Of a stretch of 55,811 bases of DNA, positions 5,806 through 13,256 are shown one piece after another. Source of the stretch: a virus. The notes under the pieces are model-generated. The model had not been told where the DNA came from. It did no database searches and saw nothing but the letters and a program-made list of their open reading frames with translations. Within the stretch, counting starts at the first letter, position 1. Each line of letters opens with the position of its first letter. Made by a program: the position numbers and the translations under genes. The stretch is taken from the IMG/VR virus record IMGVR_UViG_3300045125_000065, positions 1 through 55,811 of that record, one strand, 5' to 3'.

Positions 5806-6788
5806 AAATCACCCAAGTCGTCAAAAGCCATCGGAACACCGAAAGAACTTTCCAGAAACTGTTGTGATGCTGTGTGATACCAAAGCGTAATGGATTCTTC
5901 CGCCTCCCCATTTCGCTGTTTCTCGCAGGACAAAATCGCGTCAGGGTGCGTATCGTCAGGGATCGCGGCCTTCTCCTTTTTCTTGTTTCTCCACATCAAC
6001 AAAACATTATCAACCTGATCCGTGATCGCGCCCGAGCCCTTGATGTCGTGTTTATTCGGCTGTATTTCCTCGCTGCCGAGCTTACGGATGTGATGAACCA
6101 GGTGGATGTGAATGTTGTGATCGCGCGCCAAAGCCGTGAGCTCATCCACAAAATACTTCTGAGCGTTGTAATCGTCTTCAGCCGGCACGCATTTCATCAA
6201 GCTATCAATGAACACATGCTGGATGCCCAACTCCACCGCACAATAGCGCGCCATCGCTATCACTTCCCGCGAAGATGTGCTCCCCTGCTGGTCGTAAAAC
6301 CACAGCCGGTTGCGGGAAAAGTAGTGCATCCGATCCAAAACCTTATTGATGAACGCTGCGCGATCGCTAAACATCACCGCATCAATGTTTTCGCCCGCAA
6401 ACTGCCTCAACATTCGATATAGAGAACGCTTCGGCTTCATCTCAAAGCTGGCAATGCAGACCCGCTGATCCTGCCTGACCAGCGCTAAAGCAATCTGCCC
6501 CGTCACTAAAGACTTGCCCCCGCCGTTTGAGCCGGCGTAAAGCGTGACTTCACCAAGACGGAAGCGAAAATGCCCGTGCGTCTTCTCCCAAGGCAATGTT
6601 GTGCTGAGGTCTTTTGTGGGCGGCGCTATCAGGTCTCGCCGCAACTCCTCAATCCAGACATTTGCTTCATGAACCTTGTGCGTGACATCGTGCGCTTTCA
6701 GATATTTTTCGGTATCAATGTCCTCGGATTTGAGAATGCGAACCCGTCGGGCTTCGTCTAACTGCTTCGCGCGTTCCTCAACCAGCAT
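5802..6788 (-). CDS. DnaB-like replicative helicase (RecA-fold ATPase)
   Basis: 328 aa. Walker A GSNGGGKS at 86-93, catalytic glutamate region SFEM at 114-117, Walker B HVFIDS at 191-196, the sensor-like HLVHHIRK at 229-236 and a conserved DIKGSGAITDQVDN stretch. It unwinds DNA ahead of the fork. The N-terminal roughly 70 residues are a linker-type segment rather than a full DnaB N-domain, as in phage helicases that work with a separate primase. It overlaps the start of the primase-like gene by 11 nt, so the two are probably made together. Confidence 0.88.
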   Translation of the reverse strand: MLVEERAKQLDEARRVRILKSEDIDTEKYLKAHDVTHKVHEANVWIEELRRDLIAPPTKDLSTTLPWEKTHGHFRFRLGEVTLYAGSNGGGKSLVTGQIALALVRQDQRVCIASFEMKPKRSLYRMLRQFAGENIDAVMFSDRAAFINKVLDRMHYFSRNRLWFYDQQGSTSSREVIAMARYCAVELGIQHVFIDSLMKCVPAEDDYNAQKYFVDELTALARDHNIHIHLVHHIRKLGSEEIQPNKHDIKGSGAITDQVDNVLLMWRNKKKEKAAIPDDTHPDAILSCEKQRNGEAEESITLWYHTASQQFLESSFGVPMAFDDLGDF

Positions 6789-7206
6789 TGGCGTACCTCA
6801 CGGCCTCATCAATACGCTCAAATGCGGTCTTTACTCGCGCCCGCGTTTCTTCCGAAGGCATCCGGCCCTTATCAATGTCCAAGGCCGTGATGAGAACAAC
6901 AAGCGCCTCAAAATGGATAATCCGCATCAGGTCTGACGCGAAAAACGCAGGCTTGACGGACCGCATGGGCCGATCCTGCGCCAACGGCTCAGGAAACAGG
7001 TCGTGAATCGTTAGCCCTAAAGCCGTCAGGACTTCCTCTGACGAACACCCCGCGAAGCAATGCAACAGGATGCGCCCATCCTCAAGCATCTTGATCGCCA
7101 GTGACGGCGTTTTATCACCATGAGCAGGACAGCACGCCGTCCAGGTGTTACTGCCTCGGCCCCTCACTTTGAGGAGCTTCCCGAGCAAAACCTCTAACTT
7201 CGACAT
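6778..7206 (-). CDS. DnaG-type zinc-finger protein (primase N-domain only)
   Basis: The ATG at 7206 is preferred over the GTG at 7212 because AAGGGA is correctly spaced from it. CHC2-type zinc finger: CCPAHGDKTPSLAI (C26, H29), then LLHCFAGC (C50, C54). The whole protein is only about 142 aa and has no TOPRIM domain, so it is either a template-recognition partner of the helicase or of host primase, or a reduced primase. The C-terminal half is helical and unassigned. Confidence 0.8.
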   Translation of the reverse strand: MSKLEVLLGKLLKVRGRGSNTWTACCPAHGDKTPSLAIKMLEDGRILLHCFAGCSSEEVLTALGLTIHDLFPEPLAQDRPMRSVKPAFFASDLMRIIHFEALVVLITALDIDKGRMPSEETRARVKTAFERIDEAVRYANAG

Positions 7207-7278
7207 CGTCACTTCCCTTTTAGGTGCCCGGAAACGAGCTTTATAGCGCCTGTACAGCGTTTTTTTGGGGATGCCTAT

Positions 7279-7302
7279 GCCTACCCATAGGGGAGGCTTT
7301 TT
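7279..7302 (+). terminator. Plus-strand (antisense) terminator
   Basis: GCCTACCCATAGGGGAGGC followed by TTTTT on the plus strand, in the gap between two minus-strand genes. Its U-run points against the coding direction, so it would stop antisense transcription entering the initiator gene. Confidence 0.55.
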
Positions 7303-8145
7303 AAATCACTCTACGGCCCATAAACCATTTTTCTCCCGTTGGTGAAATGCAAATCTTGTTGGGGTCTTCCGGTTCCCAGTGTTTCGGCTTGGTTTGGGTT
7401 TTCAGTTCTGCGAAGGCTTTCGCTGCTCCGTCGTGCCCTAGTCCTTGCCAGCCCTTCTCCGCACAAATCTTCACTCCCTGTGCTGGAGTCCCTCCGTGTT
7501 TGGCCGCATCAGACTTTAACCTTGCCCAAGCCGTAGGGGTCAATGCCTTTTTCCCGCGGGCTTTCATCCAGTCTTTGGCGTGAACCGGGTCTATCCCTTC
7601 CGCTACTAGATCGGCGATGGCGATGACCTCTTTTTCAACGTCAGGGTTTTGGGTTTTAGGGGGTTCAAGGGTTGAGTGTGTAAGCGCGTTAGCGCGTTTT
7701 GGCGCGTCAGCGCCTATGTATACATCTGTGTTTACATCTGTAGTTAGTGATTGGCCGGTTCCGGCCCGGGTCTGGGCCGGTTTGGGCCAGTCCAATCCGC
7801 CTGTTTTGTCATCGTCGCCTAATTCTTTTGATGGAATTTTTTCAGCAAAAGATCGGCCCGCAACGTGTACCAAGCAGTCCGGTCATAAGGACTTTCATTG
7901 AAGCAATCGACTTCAAGCGCGCCAATTTCACGCAGCTTATCGACGATCCTTCGCAACTGACGGCGAGTCCAATAGGGGAAAAGCCGCAACCAAGCCCGCT
8001 GACTGTTGAACACCCAATACTTCCCTTTGTGGAAGTTGTGTTCGTTAGCTTCGTTGCGTTGAATCCAGAACCGCAAGTTTTGAATAAAGACAGCTTCTTC
8101 CACGCCGTATTGCACGGCAAGCTCCGGGTCGAACATATGCAGCAT
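7301..8145 (-). CDS. Replication initiator / winged-helix replisome organiser (one frameshift)
   Basis: About 280 aa once corrected. The N-terminal part, FDPELAVQYGVEEAVFIQNL with WVFNSQRAWLRLFPYWTRRQ and LREIGALEV, is the winged-helix layout of phage replication organisers. A shift in the A-run near 7845 moves the frame into a linker (TDVNTDVYIGADA) and a C-terminal domain rich in K and W (WEPEDPNKICISPTGEKWF). Start at the ATG at 8145, with GGAGAT 7 nt upstream. The Shine-Dalgarno lies in the 3' arm of a long hairpin (8154-8242), suggesting translational control. It lies directly upstream of primase-like and helicase genes. Confidence 0.75.
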
Positions 8146-8153
8146 CAATCAAT

Positions 8154-8242
8154 CTCCATCGGTGGGCGGCCCCGGTATAGGAATTACCGAAGCGAGGCCC
8201 CGTTACAGGGTTTGACGGCATCCGAGGCCGCCCCCGATGGAG
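8154..8242 (-). promoter_or_regulatory. Long structured 5' leader sequestering the initiator Shine-Dalgarno
   Basis: Positions 8154-8171 and 8226-8242 form a 17-bp stem with a single bulged base (8163). The enclosed loop holds two further hairpins (CCC...GGG around 8196-8208 and CGGTA...TACCG around 8173-8189). The outer stem includes GGAGAT, the ribosome-binding site of the initiator gene. Confidence 0.65.
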
Positions 8243-8275
8243 ACTGCCCCGCTTTTTTGCGCTTCCTACGGCGCA

Positions 8276-8583
8276 TCAGCTAATGATTTTACGCGGCCGG
8301 CCCAGCTTCTTTCCTTTCGGATTTTTGTGTTCTGCGATGGCGGCGTCCAGGTCGGCGTTAGCCCACTTGCCATCAGGCGTAGCAACAAAAAAGCCTCCAG
8401 CACACCTTCAACCACGTCCACGTCGTATTCCACAAGGCTCGCTATCCTCGCCGCGTCCCCAGCAATCGGGCCTTCGACGATGTAATAAAGATCAATCAGC
8501 CTGCGGTACACCAAATCATCGGCCGGCCCGATATCCTTCGTCTGACTCAGGTACCGCGCAATGTTGAATTTGTACACGTTCAT
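8276..8583 (-). CDS. YdaU/DUF1376-like replication protein (one frameshift)
   Basis: MNVYKFNIARYLSQTKDIGP and the following DDLVYRRLIDLYYIVEGPIA match the YdaU/DUF1376 layout seen next to phage replication genes. The frame shifts in a T-run near 8392 and then reads FFVATPDGKWANADLDAAIA and KKLGRPRKIIS to a stop at 8276. About 102 aa. ATGA overlap with the repressor-like gene upstream. It probably assists loading of the replication proteins, but this is inference. Confidence 0.7.
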
Positions 8584-8789
8584 CGTGCACCTCCAAAAAG
8601 ATCAGGTCTCAAACTCTCTTTACTTACTTCGCCTCCTGTAATCTCATGGATCAGCACTGCCAGCGAAGCGCTCGGCACCTGCCGCTCGTTGATGATCAAC
8701 GCCATCCATGTTTTTGTAATACCGAGTCTTTTTGCCATCTCGATCTTGGCCCCCCGCGGCTTATCTTTAAAGTAGTCTTTCAGGTTCAT
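8580..8789 (-). CDS. Cro/YdaS-like transcriptional repressor
   Basis: 69 aa. MNLKDYFKDKPRGAKIEMAK RLGI forms the first helices of a helix-turn-helix, followed by a recognition-helix region (TWMALIINERQVPSASLAVL) and the Cro-like tail ITGGEVSKESLRPDLFGG. It is first in the leftward operon, preceded by GAGAGG, and faces the divergent promoter region it probably controls. The lack of an integrase argues against a classical lysogeny switch, although a plasmid-like lysogen is not excluded. Confidence 0.8.
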   Translation of the reverse strand: MNLKDYFKDKPRGAKIEMAKRLGITKTWMALIINERQVPSASLAVLIHEITGGEVSKESLRPDLFGGAR

Positions 8790-8824
8790 CGCTCACCTCT
8801 CTTCATGTAAAATGATCTTAACTG

Positions 8825-8853
8825 ATTATCGGGCGACACGAGGCATCTTGCAA
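8825..8853 (-). promoter_or_regulatory. Leftward promoter sharing its -35 box
   Basis: Minus strand TTGCAA (8848-8853), 17-nt spacer, GATAAT (8825-8830), upstream of the Cro-like gene. The -35 box is a palindrome used by the opposing promoter too. Confidence 0.65.
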
Positions 8854-8876
8854 GCGGTTGTTTAACGTCGTATGAT
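8848..8876 (+). promoter_or_regulatory. Rightward promoter sharing its -35 box
   Basis: Plus strand TTGCAA (8848-8853), 17-nt spacer, TATGAT (8871-8876), driving the rightward accessory arm. The core is CTTGCAAG (8847-8854), a perfect 8-bp palindrome. Confidence 0.7.
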
Positions 8877-8913
8877 GTGATTGCCTTGAACAAAGACATG
8901 GGAATGACAGCGA

Positions 8914-9150
8914 ATGGAAAAGCCTCGAATCCTTGATCCCTCAACAATTTGGGAGCGTTTTTGTCGTGAGTGGGAGCTTCTTGGGCAGCTGCCGCCGTCT
9001 CAAGACCCGCGCATCCTCGATCGACGTCGGCGCACTCAGTATCCGTGGATTGAAAATGAAAGATCAGCAGGCACAGCAACAGTTGATGCTAGAGCGAATG
9101 CAAGCTTGCGAAATGGCCTTGTCAAAGGCCCGTTGGGGGAAGGCGACTGA
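8914..9150 (+). CDS. Hypothetical first gene of the rightward arm, 78 aa
   Basis: MEKPRILDPSTIWERFCREW and QDPRILDRRRRTQYPW look protein-like. The last 30 residues overlap a different, more convincing frame (9056 on), so the true product may end earlier or fuse to that frame through an indel near 9055. GACAGCGAATG at 8906-8916 repeats the flank of the leftward hairpin leaders. Confidence 0.45.
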   Translation: MEKPRILDPSTIWERFCREWELLGQLPPSQDPRILDRRRRTQYPWIENERSAGTATVDARANASLRNGLVKGPLGEGD

Positions 9151-9225
9151 AGAAGATTGGTTTTTGATCTGGAGCGAATGCGGCCTTGCAGATCGTTTTA
9201 TCCCCTGTGATCCTTTTTGGAGTAG
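9056..9225 (+). CDS. Hypothetical protein, about 57 aa
   Basis: MKDQQAQQQLMLERMQACEM then KATEEDWFLIWSECGLADRF. The open frame runs on into the next gene. A one-base deletion in the T-run at 9213-9217 would place the natural stop TAG at 9223-9225, just before the next start, so I end it there. Confidence 0.45.
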
Positions 9226-9229
9226 AAAA

Positions 9230-9874
9230 ATGAGTCTTATAGCGAAAGATAACGGCGAATCCGGCTTTACCCCTGTGCCACCGGGCATGCACTTGGCCCG
9301 ATGCTATCGGGTCATTGATTTAGGCACGCAAAAAACAGAGTACCAAGGCACGATCAAATACGCCGCCAAAGTGCTGCTCCAGTTTGAAGTGCATGGCGAA
9401 GATGAAAACGGACAGCCTTTGGTGACATCTAAAGGCGAGCCCATGACCATTGGCAAACGCCTGACCTTAAGCCTTGCTGAAAAATCCACGCTGCGCAAAG
9501 ACCTGAGCAATTGGCGCGGCCGGGACTTCACCCCCGAAGAACTGCGCGGCTTTGAATTGAAAAACCTGCTGAACGTGTGGGCGATGATTTCTGTCTCTCG
9601 TAGCGTGGGCAACAACGGCAAAGAATACACAAACATCGCAACGATCAACCCTGTTCCCCCCGCATTGAAGAAGCAAGGCCTGCCGCAAGGCTTCAATCCG
9701 GCCGGAATTTTTGCGATTGCCAACCCGGACATGGAACTCTTTGAGACCTTCAGCGAACGGATCAAAGAAACAATCGTCACTTCGCCTGAATGGACAAGCA
9801 AACGCAACCCGCCTGAAGTCAAAAAGACATCAGCCGCGGGATTTGAAGACATGGTGGACGACATCCCCTTCTGA
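9230..9874 (+). CDS. Phage single-stranded DNA-binding-like protein
   Basis: 214 aa, starting MSLIAKDNGESGFTPVPPGM with GGAG 8 nt upstream. Then LARCYRVIDLGTQKTEYQGT, LLQFEVHGEDENGQPLV, LSNWRGRDFTPEELRGFELK and GKEYTNIATINPVP: the layout of a widespread phage OB-fold replication accessory protein, usually annotated as ssDNA-binding. Its C-terminus ends DMVDDIPF, the acidic tip with terminal F typical of SSB proteins that recruit partners. The frame is intact. Confidence 0.75.
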   Translation: MSLIAKDNGESGFTPVPPGMHLARCYRVIDLGTQKTEYQGTIKYAAKVLLQFEVHGEDENGQPLVTSKGEPMTIGKRLTLSLAEKSTLRKDLSNWRGRDFTPEELRGFELKNLLNVWAMISVSRSVGNNGKEYTNIATINPVPPALKKQGLPQGFNPAGIFAIANPDMELFETFSERIKETIVTSPEWTSKRNPPEVKKTSAAGFEDMVDDIPF

Positions 9875-10048
9875 ATGAAGTCGCTGTAAACATGGGTGCC
9901 CTAGCGAATTGTGGGCAAAAACAATCGCAGACACAGGCCAATACTCCCTCAATTTGAGTCTCCACTGGCTGATGTGTCAGACACCCCGGAAAGACGGGGA
10001 CACAGATTTCTCCGAAAAACCGCGAACATTAAATACTGGAGCAACATC

Positions 10049-10394
10049 ATGAAAACTTTTATTAGCCGCGTTATTTGCTCCGAGTCTTGCGTTCGCAGGC
10101 AGCGCATATGACCTTTATTCCGCCAGCGGGAAATTCACATTGTTTGAAAGTTCGGTGCGCGTAGAGACCGCAGGCGAAAAAATGGTTATCACAGCAATGT
10201 GGGAAAGCCGTTTGGACGGCAAGCTCGTGCGCTGGAAGACGCATACAACTGGCTGTGATCAACCTTATGGGAACATTGTAGTGAGCAACGATAAAATCGT
10301 TAATCAATACGAATGGTCAATTGAAGGCACTCGCATTTACGATGGTTTCGCGAACAGTAGCTGTCTTTATTATTTACTCAAACTAAAACCATAA
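10049..10394 (+). CDS. Secreted or periplasmic protein, about 114 aa (one frameshift)
   Basis: GGAG precedes the ATG at 10049. Removing one A from the A-run at 10052-10055 gives MKLLLAALFAPSLAFA, a clean signal peptide with an A-x-A cleavage site. The mature part reads GSAYDLYSASGKFTLFESSV, ITAMWESRLDGKLVRWKTHT, two cysteines (TTGCDQ, SSCLYY). Probably a small disulfide-bonded beta protein exported by the infected cell. Function unknown; an envelope-modifying or exclusion role is only a guess. Confidence 0.6.
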
Positions 10395-10433
10395 AGCTCT
10401 ACGGGAGGCGGGCAAAAATGAACAAGGGAAACC

Positions 10434-10580
10434 ATGTCCGACGAATTCTGCTCCGGCTGTCAAAAATATCGCCCCAAAGAAGAGATGGTTCGCAAAAAAC
10501 TTCCTAAGGGTGGGCACAGAAGAATGTGCAAAGGTTGCTTGGAGCGATCAAGAACCCGGAAAGACGCGAAAGAAAAATGA
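10434..10580 (+). CDS. Small zinc-knuckle protein, 48 aa
   Basis: MSDEFCSGCQKYRPKEEM then MCKGCLERSRTRKDAKEK: two CxxC pairs (C6/C9, C32/C35) with a basic tail, as in small DNA- or RNA-binding zinc proteins. AAGGGA precedes the ATG. Its stop overlaps the next start (ATGA). Confidence 0.6.
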   Translation: MSDEFCSGCQKYRPKEEMVRKKLPKGGHRRMCKGCLERSRTRKDAKEK

Positions 10581-10657
10581 ATTCGTATGCCGCAGCACAG
10601 CAAAACTTAGCGGCGCTGGCCGCTTATCCCAAAGCGTCAAGCTCCCCGCAAACATGA
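10577..10657 (+). CDS. Micropeptide, 26 aa
   Basis: MNSYAAAQQNLAALAAYPKA followed by SSSPQT and a stop. It is joined by ATGA overlaps at both ends to its neighbours, which is the main evidence that it is translated. Confidence 0.4.
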   Translation: MNSYAAAQQNLAALAAYPKASSSPQT

Positions 10658-10854
10658 TCAGCCCATCGATGCAGGAAATCATTGATGAATTGCGGGTGGC
10701 CCTAACCGCGAAGCGTGAATGGACGGCTCTAACAGACGAACAAATTTTGGAACAATGGGCTTTTGCGTGTCTGCAAGACGGCACCACTAGGCAGCTTGTG
10801 CTGGCGTTTGCTCGTAATATCGAAACAAAATTAAAAGAAAAAAACGGATGTTGA
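10654..10854 (+). CDS. Hypothetical protein, 66 aa
   Basis: MISPSMQEIIDELRVALTAK, then REWTALTDEQILEQWAFACL and AFARNIETKLKEKNG. The REW-x-x-LTDE motif and the ARxIExxLKEKN tail recur in the protein at 12612-13002, indicating related domains. Confidence 0.6.
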   Translation: MISPSMQEIIDELRVALTAKREWTALTDEQILEQWAFACLQDGTTRQLVLAFARNIETKLKEKNGC

Positions 10855-10890
10855 AGCTGAAAAAACCTCGATCATGTTTAGGAGACAAAC

Positions 10891-11749
10891 ATGCAGATTG
10901 GTCGTGTCGGTGGTTACAGTGCCTATCAACCCGCCAAGCCTCAACGGGTTGCCCCTACTCTTACTCGCAAGCCCACAGTCTCTGAAAGACTGAACGAGCT
11001 CATTGAAAATCACGACGAATATCGTCCGCCATCGCCCGATATTTCCCCAGGCACTCCGCCAGAGGCTGAAGAGCCCCGATTACGGCTATCGCGAGTTTCG
11101 TTCAACGCCAACCCCCAAATTACCGAATTCCGGCCGGACGACCCACCCTTAGCGGTCAATCAGCAAAAATACGTTGAATACTTGGCAGATCAACTTGCCC
11201 AGTCTCAAAAACTTATTGAACAACTCAAACGCGAAGCCGCAAAAGCAAAACCACTCCCTCGTGTTCAAGTTGTCGGCCAACCTCGCGCAATTGTTCAAAC
11301 TCCAAAAACTGTGCAGGCTGCTAAACCAATCCAAAAACCTCGTGACTATTACTTCCCGACGATTGCGCCGTCCATCAGAAAAACCTCTGGTTGGAAAAAG
11401 ATGGCAAAAATTGGGGTGGTTGGCGCAGTAATTGGGTTTGGCGTAATGGTAGTTAATCCATTTGCCGGAATGGCTGTTGTTTTAACGTGCGGGGCAATTG
11501 CGGCAGTCTGCGGAATGATGCACAAAAACACCACCGTTCCTTGCTCATACCAATTGCAAACAGGCTAACGACGCAATTTATAACTGCATAGATACTCGCG
11601 CTGAAAGCTTGGACTTATCCGCGTTTGATATTTCCAAACTTCCTGAATATCTATTAACAAATAGAAACCTTAAACAAGTATTTGTCTCCCCTGCCACCCG
11701 GCAACGAATCGGGCCCAATTTTGGGAATATCCAATTGGTGGCCAAATGA
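10891..11749 (+). CDS. Membrane protein with coiled coil and C-terminal hairpin (one frameshift)
   Basis: About 285 aa. A proline-rich N-terminus, a short coiled coil (YVEYLADQLAQSQKLIEQLK), a basic linker, then two adjacent membrane segments (KIGVVGAVIGFGVMVV and AVVLTCGAIAAVCGMM). A shift in the A-run near 11525 continues into an extra C-terminal domain (SLDLSAFDISKLPEYLLTNR, IGPNFGNIQLVAK). SD AGGAG precedes the start. No known family; architecture shared with the gene at 11906. Confidence 0.6.
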
Positions 11750-11909
11750 ACGACAAAGACAAATTAATAGAACAACTACAACAACAAAAAAAGATATGTG
11801 GAATGCGGCCATTGATGCCGTTTTGGCCGAATTACGCATCGCGCCACCTAGTCGTATAGGTGAAGCAGCATTTATCCGTCGTGTAATCTTATTAAAGGAA
11901 CTGGAATGA
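11746..11909 (+). CDS. Hypothetical protein, about 54 aa (one frameshift)
   Basis: ATGA overlap with the previous gene. Reads MNDKDKLIEQLQQQKK, then after a shift in an A-run (about 11790) DMWNAAIDAVLAELRIAPPS and FIRRVILLKELE. Helical; not recognised. Confidence 0.5.
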
Positions 11910-12393
11910 TTTCCGTAACATCTCTCGCAACGAGCAAACCCCTAAGCGAACCGAGTGTCCAACAAAAACCTACCGAATCCGAGATTCGTGATCTGCTAGG
12001 CGCAATTGCGTCTGCCCGATACACCGCGGAATGGATTAAAAACGAAGTTCAACTGCCGGTGCGCACCGAACGTCAGGTTGTGAATCAGCCTGTTCCGATT
12101 CGGCCAATCCCAATACGTCCGATCGTTTCTGCTCGCACTGAGGTTGCGTCTTCTCCCGAAGTTGAGATTCCTCAAGCGCCGCAAATCCAGCCTCCCCGGC
12201 ATCTGTCCAGCAAGTTAAAAAACCTGGCGTGCTCAAGCGCCTTGCTGTTGGGTTAGCTGTATTTGGCGGGGTGGCTGGCGTGCTTGGGGGAATCATTTCG
12301 ATTGTTGTCCTAGGCCCGGTCGGACTCGCCATTTCCGGCGGCAGCTTCTTGCTTGCCGCTGCCGCTATTGCAACGCTCAAAGGCAACGGCTGA
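11906..12393 (+). CDS. Membrane protein with C-terminal TM hairpin (one frameshift)
   Basis: About 162 aa. A polar N-terminal region (EIRDLLGAIASARYTAEWIK) and an RPIPIRPIV linker; after a shift near 12195, KKPGVLKRLAVGLAVFGGVA, then two glycine-rich membrane segments (LGGIISIVVLGPVGLAISGG, FLLAAAAIATL). Same layout as the 10891 gene: soluble head, proline linker, basic patch, membrane hairpin. Confidence 0.6.
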
Positions 12394-12396
12394 CAT

Positions 12397-12615
12397 ATGA
12401 ACGACAAACAACTTCCCGATCGTATCTATGACTGGCTTTACACGCAGCTATCAGTGGCGAGGTATTTTGGTGGAATTACATTGAACGGCACGCGTTACGT
12501 CGTGGCCCACGATGAGCCGGGATTGCCACTTGTTCGTTGGGATGTGTTCAAGCAAAAGGCTAAAGACAAGGCCAAGGAAAAACCAATTACCGGGACGCAA
12601 GGAGAACTTCTGTGA
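12397..12615 (+). CDS. Hypothetical protein, 72 aa
   Basis: MNDKQLPDRIYDWLYTQLSV, VARYFGGITLNGTRYVV, lysine-rich tail. Stop overlaps the next GTG start. Not recognised. Confidence 0.55.
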   Translation: MNDKQLPDRIYDWLYTQLSVARYFGGITLNGTRYVVAHDEPGLPLVRWDVFKQKAKDKAKEKPITGTQGELL

Positions 12616-13002
12616 AATTGCGGGAAGCGGCGCAACAGGCGCTTGAGGCGTTGGATATGTGGAACCCGACATTTGGCGTGGCAATAAATAAACGAGCAGA
12701 AGCCATCGTCGCCCTTCGCGCCGCGCTATCCGAAGAAGCCATGCAACGCCTGACGGACGTGCAGCAAAGAGATGGAAGTTGCCGTGCAGCAGCCGACTAC
12801 AGAGTCAACGTGCGCCGAGTGTGGAAAAAGCCAGCAAGATGGATGGGCGCTTTACTGTGTTGAATGTTTAGAGTCCGTTCCAGCTAAGCGCGAGTGGGTT
12901 GGGCTGACGGACGAGGATATTGCTGACCTGTATTTCGGCGAATTCCAGATGTATAAATTCGCCCGCGCTATTGAAGCCAATCTGAAGGAAAAAAATTCGT
13001 GA
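12612..13002 (+). CDS. Hypothetical two-domain protein (frameshift or two overlapping genes)
   Basis: First part KLREAAQQALEALDMWNPTF to EEAMQRLTDVQQ; second part from 12772, EVAVQQPTTESTCAECGKSQ with a CxxC pair, a second CVEC pair, then REWVGLTDEDIADLYFGEFQ and ARAIEANLKEKN. A one-base shift near 12770 would fuse them into a protein of about 129 aa, a common layout for this phage family. If separate, the second starts at 12772 with AAGAG upstream. Confidence 0.55.
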
Positions 13003-13256
13003 AATACACCCTCGACGAACTACTAAATACCAAAGGCATGAACGAGCCTGCTCGCCAGTTGATCCTCGGAGTGCACAAGGAGATGCAAAGGAGCCAGATT
13101 GGAATTATCGCAGCATGGAGGGTTATCAGATCGTTGCTTGATGAGAAACACTGCGGCGAGCTTAACGACGACGCGTTGGATGAATTGGTTATTGAAATGC
13201 TTGATGCTGCCGTTGATCGGTTGTGTGAGGGCAAGCACGAGGGAGCGTTGCAGTGA
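12999..13256 (+). CDS. Hypothetical protein, 85 aa
   Basis: GTG start inside the previous gene's end. Helical (KYTLDELLNTKGMNEPARQL, DDALDELVIEMLDAAVDRL). Not recognised. Confidence 0.55.
   Translation: MKYTLDELLNTKGMNEPARQLILGVHKEMQRSQIGIIAAWRVIRSLLDEKHCGELNDDALDELVIEMLDAAVDRLCEGKHEGALQ

Noticed and set aside
8580-8789. Evidence for a temperate lifestyle from the Cro-like repressor
   Set aside because: No integrase, excisionase, att-like repeat or partition gene is visible, so lysogeny cannot be claimed.
8786-9079. Minus-strand open frame of 97 codons covering the divergent promoter region
   Set aside because: It overlaps both promoters and the plus-strand genes, has no ribosome-binding site and reads like a shadow frame.
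9911-10111. Plus-strand frame of 66 codons before the secreted protein
   Set aside because: It runs into the signal-peptide gene in the wrong frame (contains the uncorrected MKTFISRVIC reading); no Shine-Dalgarno. The stretch 9875-10048 is left without a gene.
11500-11560. Programmed ribosomal frameshift in the membrane protein gene
   Set aside because: The A-run context is no different from the many other indels in the window and no stimulatory structure is apparent.
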